From: Comamonas halotolerans
GTDB taxonomy: Bacteria > Pseudomonadota > Gammaproteobacteria > Burkholderiales > Burkholderiaceae_C
Reading direction: 5' to 3'
Assembly (NCBI RefSeq): GCF_030162935.1
Contig: NZ_JASAUZ010000023.1
Location: 372,001 to 436,000 of the forward strand
DNA length: 64,000 nt
Shown here: piece after piece, positions 45,295 to 53,015 of the stretch
How the letters are laid out: every line of letters begins with the position of its first letter
Position numbering within the stretch: position 1 is the first letter of the stretch
Translations under genes and position numbers: made by a program
Notes under the pieces: model-generated
Databases searched by the model: none
Told to the model about the DNA's origin: nothing
The model's input: only the letters and a program-made list of their open reading frames with translations

Positions 45295-45855
45295 TCAAAC
45301 AAAGATGCTGCGTGCTTCTGTGAACCGCTTGGCGAAATAGACGTTATCCATGCGCACCCGCTGCACCGTCCCCCCTTTGGAAGGGGCATGCACAAACTGA
45401 CCGTTGCCTACAAATATGCCCATGTGCGAATACGGTCCGCCCAGCGTATTGAAAAAAACAAAGTCACCACGCTGCAAGCTGCGGTTTTGCACAGGAGTGC
45501 TGGATTGAGCCCACTGTGCCGTGGTACGGGGTAACGCACCATTGTGAATACCTTTTACGGCCCATTGGATCAAGCCACTGCAGTCAAACCCCCCTTCGGG
45601 TGAATTCCCACCATAGGTATACGGTGTATTCACCACCAGCATGGTCCGCGCCAGCAGGCTTTCTCGCAGTTCGCCCTGCAACTTCAAAGCGGTGGCTGGT
45701 GCTGTGCGCAAGCCGCTGCTGCGGTGGGCTGTATTCTTGGAACGTGGTTTGCTGGAACATCCAGCCAGCACGGCCGCTGCACCTAGCAACAACCAAGTGC
45801 GGCGCAAAGACAGGGGCGACGAGCGAGGAAAGAATGGTGCAGACATGACATTCAT
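45295..45855 (-). CDS. NlpC/P60 family peptidoglycan endopeptidase lipoprotein
   Basis: About 186 residues. A lipobox VLAGC33 follows a long n-region. The NlpC/P60 catalytic triad is present: cysteine in FDCSGLIQW, His in YSHMGIFVG and a third His in FVHAPSKGG. Such enzymes cleave D-Glu to mDAP bonds in peptidoglycan stem peptides. The start is uncertain among 45846, 45855 and a TTG at 45864; none has a clear ribosome binding site. Confidence 0.9.
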   Translation of the reverse strand: MNVMSAPFFPRSSPLSLRRTWLLLGAAAVLAGCSSKPRSKNTAHRSSGLRTAPATALKLQGELRESLLARTMLVVNTPYTYGGNSPEGGFDCSGLIQWAVKGIHNGALPRTTAQWAQSSTPVQNRSLQRGDFVFFNTLGGPYSHMGIFVGNGQFVHAPSKGGTVQRVRMDNVYFAKRFTEARSIFV

Positions 45856-45981
45856 TATGGGCAACTTGCCATTGAAAGTAAAAAAGTAGAGCTACTCGCC
45901 ATGTGACAAAGCACGCTTTCCTGCCAACTCCCCTCCGAATCCTTGCTGCATAAACAGTCAAAGCACTTGTTGCAAGCCATA

Positions 45982-46018
45982 AAAAAAGCCGCATGGCTTA
46001 TGCAGCGATACGGCTTTC
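45982..46018 (-). terminator. Terminator of ffh
   Basis: AAAGCCG (45985-45991) pairs with CGGCTTT (46011-46017), with a small inner GCAT/ATGC pairing; on the minus strand a T run (TTTTTTT) follows. It is 21 bases after the ffh stop. Confidence 0.7.
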
Positions 46019-46038
46019 AGACGGAATGGCCGGCGTAC

Positions 46039-47433
46039 TTAGAAAGGCAGCTTGGGCATACCACCACCGCCACCCATCATGCCCTTCATGGCTTTCATGC
46101 CCCCCATGCGCTTCATCATCTTCATGAGGCCGCCACCCTTCATCTTTTTCATCATTGACTGCATTTGCTCAAACTCCTTGAGCAAGCGGTTCACGTCCTG
46201 TACCTGCACACCAGCACCATCAGCAATGCGCTTCTTGCGCGTGGCCTTGATGAGTGCAGGGTGCTTGCGCTCCTTGAGGGTCATGGAGCAGATAATGCCT
46301 TCCTTGCGTTTGATTTCACGCTCCGCCTTGTCCATATCCACAGCTCCCGCCTTGGCGGTCAGCTCGGAGGGCAGCTTGTCCATCAAGGTGGAAAGACCGC
46401 CCATTTGCTTCATCTGTTGCAGTTGCGCCAGGAAATCGTTCAGATCGAAGCCATCGCCGCTCTTGAGCTTTTCGGCCATCTTCTGAGCGGCTTCCATGTC
46501 CACGCCCTTGGTGACCTGCTCCACCAGCGCCACAATGTCGCCCATACCCAGCACACGCTGCGCATGGCGGCTGGCGTCAAACACCTCCAAGCCGTCGAGC
46601 TTTTCCGAAACACCGGCAAATTTGATCGGCGCCCCCGTGATCTGGCGCACCGACAGCGCCGCACCACCGCGCGAGTCACCGTCGAGCTTGGTCAGCACGA
46701 TACCTGTCAGCGGCAGAGCCTCCTTGAAAGCCTTGGCAGTGTTGATGGCATCCTGACCTTGCATGGCATCAACCACAAACAAGGTTTCAACAGGATTGAG
46801 CGTGGCATGCAAATCCTTGATTTCAGCCATCAACAACTCGTCAATGGCCAGACGACCTGCCGTGTCCACCAGCAACACATCAAAGTAGTGTTTCTTGGCG
46901 TAGTCCAGCGCAGCCACAGCAATATCGTGGGGCTTTTGGTCAGGGGTCGAAGGGAACCATTCTGCCCCCGCCTGGGCGGTCACGGTTTTGAGCTGTTCAA
47001 TCGCAGCAGGGCGATACACGTCACCCGATACGGTGAGCACCTTCTTCTTGCGCTTTTCAATCAGATGTTTGGCCAGCTTGGCCGTGGTGGTGGTTTTACC
47101 GGCACCTTGCAAACCCGCCATCAAGATGATGGCTGGAGGCTGCGCATTCAAATTGATGTCAGCCACACCTTCGCCCATGGTGGCTGCCAGCTCGGCATTC
47201 ACAATGCCGACCAAGGCCTGGCCTGGCTTGAGGCTACCGAGCACTTCTTGACCCAGTGCCTTTTCCTTGACGCGGGCAATAAAGTCGCGCACCACGGGCA
47301 AGGCTACGTCCGCTTCCAATAGCGCCATGCGCACTTCACGCAGCATGTCTTGTACATTGGATTCGGTGATGCGAGCCTGACCACGCATCTCCTTGACGAG
47401 TCGCGAGAGTTTGTCGGTGAGTGCGGATGCCAT
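46039..47433 (-). CDS. ffh: Signal recognition particle protein Ffh
   Basis: Binds 4.5S RNA and signal peptides to target membrane proteins. 464 residues. N domain, then the G domain with P-loop LQGAGKTTT, DTAGRLAIDELLM and TKLDGDSRGGAALS; the C-terminal M domain is methionine-rich (MQSMMKKMKGGGLMKMMKRMGG) and ends MGGGGGMPKLPF. ATG 47433 (MASALTDKLS) matches the family start. Divergent from the gene at 47682; the 248-base region between holds a small GC palindrome near 47535. Confidence 0.98.
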   Translation of the reverse strand: MASALTDKLSRLVKEMRGQARITESNVQDMLREVRMALLEADVALPVVRDFIARVKEKALGQEVLGSLKPGQALVGIVNAELAATMGEGVADINLNAQPPAIILMAGLQGAGKTTTTAKLAKHLIEKRKKKVLTVSGDVYRPAAIEQLKTVTAQAGAEWFPSTPDQKPHDIAVAALDYAKKHYFDVLLVDTAGRLAIDELLMAEIKDLHATLNPVETLFVVDAMQGQDAINTAKAFKEALPLTGIVLTKLDGDSRGGAALSVRQITGAPIKFAGVSEKLDGLEVFDASRHAQRVLGMGDIVALVEQVTKGVDMEAAQKMAEKLKSGDGFDLNDFLAQLQQMKQMGGLSTLMDKLPSELTAKAGAVDMDKAEREIKRKEGIICSMTLKERKHPALIKATRKKRIADGAGVQVQDVNRLLKEFEQMQSMMKKMKGGGLMKMMKRMGGMKAMKGMMGGGGGMPKLPF

Positions 47434-47681
47434 AAGCAGATGTGTCCGAAGAGAAAAACTGTGCGCCGTGTGCGGCTCGGCCAATTGGCCCGGCACTTTG
47501 GGCAGGGAGCCGTGCCTTAGCGCTCGGCCCTTACTGCCCGCCGCGGGCAGCCCTGTACAAACAAGCTGTTAATTCTACCCGCTGCTTACACAATACGCCC
47601 CTTCCCATATAGAGTACACAAGCACTGACACGGCGCAAGGATGGCAAGCAACAGCCACTCCAGCATACAAGGCAGACCGCT

Positions 47682-48506
47682 ATGATTGCAGACATGGAGC
47701 CTTCCACCCATTTTTTCACTGGCACTCCCGTCTGGGCCATGGCGCTGGCCTTGGCAGCGATTGTGGCCTACCTTATTCCCGCATTCGGCGCTCAGCGTAT
47801 GGCCGAAGCCCACACACGCATTGCTTTGCGTGCGGCCTGGGTTTTACACCTGCTCACGGTGGCAGCTGGATTGATGTCCTCTCCTGCGCGCTTTGGCTTT
47901 GCGCCTGCCCTGTCGATGACAGCATGGCTGATGCTGACCATGTACGCCATAGAACAACAGCTTTACCCAAGGCTGCGCGCAGTAGGTGTGCTCTCTGTGA
48001 TGGGAGCACTGACCGTACTGCTGTCTCAGCTCTTTCCCGGCAACCCTATGGCTGTACATGCGTCTGCCTGGCTGCCTTTGCATCTGGCACTGGGCATCGC
48101 CTCCTATGGTTTATGCGCAGCGGCGGTTGTCCACGCTGGACTGATGTCGCGTGCTGAGCGCCGCATGCGTAGCGCCACCAATGATGACAACGGCATGCCG
48201 TTGTTGATGCTGGAGCGCCTGACCTTCCGATTTGTCACAGCAGGTTTTGTACTGCTCACAGCCACACTGCTGGCTGGCTGGCTGTTTGGTGAATCGTTGT
48301 ATGGGCGCGCCTGGCATTGGGACCATAAAACTGTGTTATCGCTGCTGGCGTGGATCGCGTTTGCGTGCCTGTTGATTGGCCGCAGTCGTTTTGGATTGCG
48401 TGGTCGCCATGCAGTGCATCTTATTTATGCGGGCGCTGCACTTCTGCTACTCGCTTATGCAGGTTCACGCTTTGTATTGGAAGTTTTCATGCTGGGGCAC
48501 ATGTGA
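47682..48506 (+). CDS. CcsA/YpjD-like cytochrome c assembly family membrane protein
   Basis: 274 residues with about eight membrane segments. The heme-handling family features include a WxWxxKT-like segment RAWHWDHKTVLSLLAW and a His in LPLHLALGIASYGL. YpjD-type proteins next to ffh are common in proteobacteria; the function is not settled. ATG 47682 has AAGG upstream; ATG 47694 is also possible. It overlaps the next gene by one base. Confidence 0.88.
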   Translation: MIADMEPSTHFFTGTPVWAMALALAAIVAYLIPAFGAQRMAEAHTRIALRAAWVLHLLTVAAGLMSSPARFGFAPALSMTAWLMLTMYAIEQQLYPRLRAVGVLSVMGALTVLLSQLFPGNPMAVHASAWLPLHLALGIASYGLCAAAVVHAGLMSRAERRMRSATNDDNGMPLLMLERLTFRFVTAGFVLLTATLLAGWLFGESLYGRAWHWDHKTVLSLLAWIAFACLLIGRSRFGLRGRHAVHLIYAGAALLLLAYAGSRFVLEVFMLGHM

Positions 48507-48736
48507 TGAAGTATTTGCTCGTAGCGTTGGTCGTGCTCGTGGCCATTCATATCTGGCGAAGCAACCGACGCAAGGCTGCAGCGCCTCCACCAAAGCCTAA
48601 ACCACGCTTGCGCCAGCCTGAAGATATGGTGACCTGCGCACATTGTGGCCTGCATCTACCTGCCAGCGATGCCATTACCAGCCCGGACCGCAATCACTAT
48701 TGCAGCACGGAGCATCGCCACCTCGGCCCGCGTTAG
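48506..48736 (+). CDS. PP0621-like small protein with a putative zinc site
   Basis: 76 residues. One N-terminal membrane helix (KYLLVALVVLVAIHIW) is followed by a basic Pro/Lys linker and a compact motif CAHCGLHLPASDAI to HYCSTEH, with three cysteines and histidines that could bind zinc. It matches the PP0621 family from memory. The start overlaps the previous stop by one base (TGATG), so the genes are coupled; pilS follows 30 bases later. Confidence 0.82.
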   Translation: MKYLLVALVVLVAIHIWRSNRRKAAAPPPKPKPRLRQPEDMVTCAHCGLHLPASDAITSPDRNHYCSTEHRHLGPR

Positions 48737-48766
48737 CATCTCGCACCTCAACACCGCCTGCCTGCC

Positions 48767-50491
48767 GTGACTACACTTCCTCTTCACAGTGCTCGCCGCC
48801 TCTGGCAGGCTTTCCTCTCAGCCCGCGTCCTTGTAGCCACGTTGCTTATTGCGTTGCTGAGCACGCAAACCTGGACATCCACAGACCTGCCCTCAGGAAT
48901 CTATGGGCTGTGGCTGCTTACTACGATCTACTTGCTTGTCGCGCTGCTGAGTTGGGTCGCTTTGCATCAAAAACCACCACCGCACTCCTGGCGCTGGCCA
49001 TGGTTGCTTTTGATCGGTTTCGATGTGCTGGTTATTTGTCTGTTGCAGGAGATGCAACACGGCAAGATGCACTACACACCTTTGCTGGCACTGCCCATTC
49101 TCACCGTCTCTGTGCTGGGAAGCATGCGGCTTGCACTTGCCACCACTGCGGGCATCACTCTGGCGTTGCTCGGCATTGACATGTTCAGTGCCTGGAGCCA
49201 GCACCATCTGCGCAGCGAAGACTATATGCAAACGGCACTGGTATGTGCAGGTTTCTTCGCTGTGACCTACCTCACGCACCAACTGTCCCAACGCCTGGCA
49301 GACCAGGAGCGCCAAGCACGTATCAACCGCCAGGCAGCCCGTGCACAAGCCCAGGTGAACAGTTTGATTGTGGCCAACCTGTCTGAAGGGGTGCTGGTAC
49401 TGGACAAGGATTATGCCGTGCGCATGGCCAATCCCGCAGCCTGTGAAATGCTGGACATGCCTGCGCCGCTGGGTTTGCACAATTTGCTTCATGCCAACTG
49501 GAAAGCCCTGCGTGACATGGTTGATCAAACCTTCGCCAGTGGTCAGCCCATGAGCCAGGATGTTCACCTATTGGCGGCAGGCCAAAGTACCACCGGTCTA
49601 TATGTGCGGACCTGGCTTACCAACAGCTTGAAGCACGACGTGCAGATTCCTGAACTGGTCAACCACAGTACCCTGGACAGCACACTGACTCCCCAAGCTT
49701 GGCTATGCGTCATGTTCTTGCATGATCTGCGTGAAATGGAAGCACGCCTGCGCACCGAGAAAATGGCTGCCATGGGACGCATGTCCGCTGCTGTGGCACA
49801 TGAGATTCGCAACCCATTGGCCGCCATCGTGCAAGCCAACGCATTGCTGGCCGAGGAGCTGACACACCCCGCACAGCAGCGCTTGAGCGACATGGTCGAG
49901 CAAAATGCCCAGCGTTTGGCGCGCATTGCTGAAGATGTTCTGAACATTGCCCGGGTGCAGCAGCAAATTCAACACGGCGAGTCGCATACCCTGGAGCTGG
50001 ATACTGAGCTGTTGCGCATCTGGCAAGAATGGCACCAGCAACAGAGCACTCAATTGGGCGTGTTCACACCCAACTGCAAGCAAGTATTCGTCGCCTTTGA
50101 TACCGAGCATCTGCGTCGTTTGGTCGTTAACTTGCTTGATAACGCGGCCCGCCACAGCCTGGGCAAACACGAGGATGCACTGCAACTGGTTACGGGCGCA
50201 GGTCAAGATGGGAAGTTTTGGCTACAGGTGTGGAGTGAGGCTCCGCCTCTGGAGGCCTCTGTCGAAAAGCACCTTTTTGAGCCCTTTTTCTCTTCTCAAA
50301 GCCGCTCAACTGGACTGGGTCTTTATATCTGCCGTGAACTGTGTCAACGTCACGGCGGCAGTATTGACTACCACCGCGTGGAACGACTGACCGCGCATGG
50401 CATGCAGTTCGGCAATGCATTCACCGTGCACTTCCGTGGCCGAGTACAGAGCTCTGCCAACACTTCCTTGTTTGATCCGATTGTGGTGTGA
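48767..50491 (+). CDS. pilS: PilS-like sensor histidine kinase
   Basis: 574 residues. About six N-terminal membrane helices (residues 15-165), a PAS domain (NLSEGVLVLDKDYAVRMANPAACEML), a dimerisation domain with H345 (AVAHEIRNPLAA) and an ATPase domain with RRLVVNLLDNAARHS and STGLGLYICRELCQRHGG. It matches PilS, which senses PilA in the membrane and controls pilin transcription. The start is GTG 48767. It overlaps pilR by four bases. Confidence 0.92.
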   Translation: MTTLPLHSARRLWQAFLSARVLVATLLIALLSTQTWTSTDLPSGIYGLWLLTTIYLLVALLSWVALHQKPPPHSWRWPWLLLIGFDVLVICLLQEMQHGKMHYTPLLALPILTVSVLGSMRLALATTAGITLALLGIDMFSAWSQHHLRSEDYMQTALVCAGFFAVTYLTHQLSQRLADQERQARINRQAARAQAQVNSLIVANLSEGVLVLDKDYAVRMANPAACEMLDMPAPLGLHNLLHANWKALRDMVDQTFASGQPMSQDVHLLAAGQSTTGLYVRTWLTNSLKHDVQIPELVNHSTLDSTLTPQAWLCVMFLHDLREMEARLRTEKMAAMGRMSAAVAHEIRNPLAAIVQANALLAEELTHPAQQRLSDMVEQNAQRLARIAEDVLNIARVQQQIQHGESHTLELDTELLRIWQEWHQQQSTQLGVFTPNCKQVFVAFDTEHLRRLVVNLLDNAARHSLGKHEDALQLVTGAGQDGKFWLQVWSEAPPLEASVEKHLFEPFFSSQSRSTGLGLYICRELCQRHGGSIDYHRVERLTAHGMQFGNAFTVHFRGRVQSSANTSLFDPIVV

Positions 50492-51951
50492 TCGCGTTCA
50501 TGGGTACTTCTCCAGCCTCCATTCTTGTTGTTGATGACGAGCCGGATCTGCGCACACTGTACGAACTGACACTGCTGCGCGAAGGCCACCGCGTTGAGAC
50601 TGCCGCCACACTAGCAGAAGCACGAGCACATCTGCGAATCTGTCAGTTTGATGTGCTGATTGTGGACATGCGGCTGCCCGATGGCTTGGGCATGGAGTTG
50701 CTGCGTGAGCAACGTGAGCAGCACCGCCAAGAGCGCACGATTGTGATAACGGCGTACGGATCCGCAGAGAACGCTGTGGAAGCCTTGCGCTTCGGTGCGT
50801 TCGACTACCTCACAAAGCCCGTCGATCTCAAGCAGTTTCGGTCTGTAGTGGCATCCGCCATCTGCAGCGAAGCTGGCTCTTCAGGAATACCCGTGCCAAT
50901 GCCCTCCTCTATAGGAGGGGCACAAGCCAGAGTAGTGAATGCCGCTGTCGCTTTGGAGCGCCTGGTCGGTAACTCTGCGGTCATGCAGCAAGTCAGGCAA
51001 CGTATACAAAAAGTCTCACAAAGCATGGCTCCGGTGATGATCACCGGCGAATCGGGCACAGGTAAAGAGCTCGTTGCCCGAGCCCTGCATGCATGCAGCC
51101 ACCGCGCCCATGCACCCTGGATCGCAGTGAACTGCGGCGCCATTCCAGAACATCTTCTTGAAGCCGAATTCTTTGGAGCCCGTAAAGGCGCTTACACCGG
51201 AGCAACTGCCGACCGTGAGGGCTTTTTCAGTGCCGCGCGGGGAGGAACCCTGTTTTTGGACGAAATTGGCGAACTGCCTCTGTCCATGCAGGCGAAGTTG
51301 CTGCGCGCCATTCAAGAACGCTGCATACGTCCGCTGGGTAGTACCCAGGAAGAACCCGTTGATGTGCGTATCGTCAGCGCCACGCATCGCAATTTGGCGG
51401 CGGATGTGCAGGCAGGTCGTTTCCGCCAAGACTTGTACTACCGGCTTAACGTCATTGACATACCCATTCCACCGCTGCGTGAACGTCGCGAAGACCTGCC
51501 CGATTTGTGTGCCGTGCTGCTGCAGCGTATTGCCGGCGACAGCCTGAGTTCGGTCCCCCCCATTGCGCCCCATGTGCTGGAGCAGTTGCAGAAAATGCCG
51601 CTGTATGGGAATGTGCGCGAACTGGAAAACCTTTTGCACCGCTTTATCGCGCTGAACGAGGACGTCGCCCCCTCCTCCGGCGAGGACGCTCCTGCAAGCG
51701 CAGCCCCCAATGCTGAGCAACTCCCCCTGGACGAGTTGCCCGAGGATTTGCAAGCCTGGCTCGACCAGCAGGAGCGCATGATTTTGATGCGCGCATTGCA
51801 GCACTACGGCAACAACCGCACCGCAGCTGCTGCACGCCTGGGCATCAGCCTGCGTCAAATACGTTACCGCATTGCACGCCTGAATATTCCACTCTCTCCC
51901 GAAGAGCAGGAAGCATCCAGCGACAATGCACTGCATGACGCACACCTCTGA
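50488..51951 (+). CDS. pilR: PilR-like sigma-54 dependent response regulator
   Basis: 487 residues. An N-terminal receiver with DDEPDLR and acceptor Asp in LIVDMRLPDG (D60 from GTG), a AAA+ domain with GESGTGKELVARALH, GAYTGATAD (the sigma-54 contact loop, with Tyr in place of the usual Phe) and LFLDEIGELP, and a C-terminal Fis-type helix-turn-helix (RTAAAARLGISLRQIRYRI). The start is GTG 50488, overlapping pilS, or ATG 50500. With PilS it activates pilin expression in relatives; pilA is not in this window. Confidence 0.93.
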   Translation: MIAFMGTSPASILVVDDEPDLRTLYELTLLREGHRVETAATLAEARAHLRICQFDVLIVDMRLPDGLGMELLREQREQHRQERTIVITAYGSAENAVEALRFGAFDYLTKPVDLKQFRSVVASAICSEAGSSGIPVPMPSSIGGAQARVVNAAVALERLVGNSAVMQQVRQRIQKVSQSMAPVMITGESGTGKELVARALHACSHRAHAPWIAVNCGAIPEHLLEAEFFGARKGAYTGATADREGFFSAARGGTLFLDEIGELPLSMQAKLLRAIQERCIRPLGSTQEEPVDVRIVSATHRNLAADVQAGRFRQDLYYRLNVIDIPIPPLRERREDLPDLCAVLLQRIAGDSLSSVPPIAPHVLEQLQKMPLYGNVRELENLLHRFIALNEDVAPSSGEDAPASAAPNAEQLPLDELPEDLQAWLDQQERMILMRALQHYGNNRTAAAARLGISLRQIRYRIARLNIPLSPEEQEASSDNALHDAHL

Positions 51952-52522
51952 CACTCGCCCACCCATTTGGCATAACGGCTGGCTGTCCTACGCCCAGCAT
52001 TTGCCATCTCCCAACTATGGCTCGCGTCCTGAAGCAGTCTCCATCTGCCTTGCTGTGGTGCACTCCATCAGTTTGCCACCCGGCAAATACGGTACAGGTT
52101 GTGTCCAGAAGCTCTTCACCAACCAACTGGACTGGGATGCCCACCCTTACTTTCAAAGCATTCGCGGGTTGGAAGTCTCATCTCACTTTTTCATTACACG
52201 CCAGGGAGAGGTCTGGCAGTTTGTCAGCTGTGATGATCGCGCATGGCATGCCGGCCAATCCCAATGGTGCGGACAAGCAAATTGCAATGATTTTTCTATC
52301 GGCATTGAGCTGGAAGGGCTGGAAGGGCTTACCTTTGAAGATACCCAATACCAAGCCCTCAGCCAACTATGCCGGGATTTGGTTGCTCACTACCCAGTCA
52401 CTCAGATTGCAGGACACGAGCACATTGCGCCGGGCCGCAAACAAGACCCAGGCCCTGGTTTTGATTGGGCACGCCTCCAGGCCAAGCTGCAGTCCGTTTC
52501 ATTGCAATTTCCTCAGTCTTGA
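51935..52522 (+). CDS. ampD: 1,6-anhydro-N-acetylmuramyl-L-alanine amidase AmpD
   Basis: Cytoplasmic zinc amidase recycling cell-wall muropeptides. 195 residues. Zinc ligands are in AVVHSISLPPG and GHEHIAPGRKQDPGPGFDW; the segment FSIGIELEG is also typical. It starts within the end of pilR (ATG 51935, or 51926). A strong terminator follows at 52579. In some bacteria AmpD controls AmpC; no ampR-ampC is visible here. Confidence 0.95.
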   Translation: MTHTSDTRPPIWHNGWLSYAQHLPSPNYGSRPEAVSICLAVVHSISLPPGKYGTGCVQKLFTNQLDWDAHPYFQSIRGLEVSSHFFITRQGEVWQFVSCDDRAWHAGQSQWCGQANCNDFSIGIELEGLEGLTFEDTQYQALSQLCRDLVAHYPVTQIAGHEHIAPGRKQDPGPGFDWARLQAKLQSVSLQFPQS

Positions 52523-52578
52523 AAGCCATGTTGATGCCCCCCCACTTGGCAGCGGTGGTTCAGTGCACGACAACTCAT

Positions 52579-52602
52579 AAGAGCGCTTAAGCGCTCTTTT
52601 TT
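52579..52602 (+). terminator. Terminator after ampD
   Basis: AAGAGCG (52579-52585) and CGCTCTT (52592-52598) flank CTTAAG, together a perfect 20-base palindrome, followed by TTTT. It closes the pilS-pilR-ampD unit. Confidence 0.9.
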
Positions 52603-52637
52603 ATGCCACATCCACCGTCTACAAGCCGCACTACAAA

Positions 52638-52684
52638 ACACCATATCTAGTGCATAAAAACAAGAAAAACAATACATATAGTAC
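52638..52684 (+). promoter_or_regulatory. NrdR-box-like pair (distal) upstream of nrdA
   Basis: ACACCATATCTAGTGC at 52638-52653 and ACAATACATATAGTAC at 52669-52684 match the NrdR box (ACACWATATATWGTGT as I know it) at 13 and 12 of 16 positions. They start 31 bases apart, about three turns of the helix, the spacing typical of paired NrdR boxes. They lie some 330-380 bases before nrdA. Confidence 0.75.
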
Positions 52685-52868
52685 AATAACCCTTCAGAAG
52701 CATCAGGGTTTTAAAAATTTTTCTCGGCCCTCCGCTCACCACCGCATAAGGATTTGCAGGCTCTTTACTCCGGCAATCCGCATGAGCATTCACGACATCT
52801 GCGTGAAAGCCCGCGCTACAAGGCACGCCAGCGTGTCAACAGGATGCGCAAGTGTGTACCAGACAAGC

Positions 52869-52914
52869 ACACCATATCTTTTCCTCACTCACACAAATAC
52901 ACTACCTATAGTGT
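52869..52914 (+). promoter_or_regulatory. NrdR-box-like pair (proximal) upstream of nrdA
   Basis: ACACTACCTATAGTGT at 52899-52914 matches the NrdR consensus at 14 of 16 positions. A weaker ACACCATATCTTTTCC at 52869-52884 (about 11 of 16) precedes it, start-to-start 30 bases. The pair ends about 100 bases before nrdA. The whole stretch 52603-53015 is AT-rich and I see no gene in it. Confidence 0.7.
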
Positions 52915-53015
52915 TTTATTGAATATATGAACACCATCGGTAGCAAGAAGCTCAGCGAGACATATCCGTCTACTGCTCTTTAGGCTGCGCCCATTCACCC
53001 GCACAAGAGGTCGTC

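Noticed and set aside
52650-52922. A 90-residue plus-strand frame in the nrdA leader.
   Set aside because: It overlaps both NrdR-box-like pairs, has no ribosome binding site and no resemblance to a protein; treated as non-coding leader.
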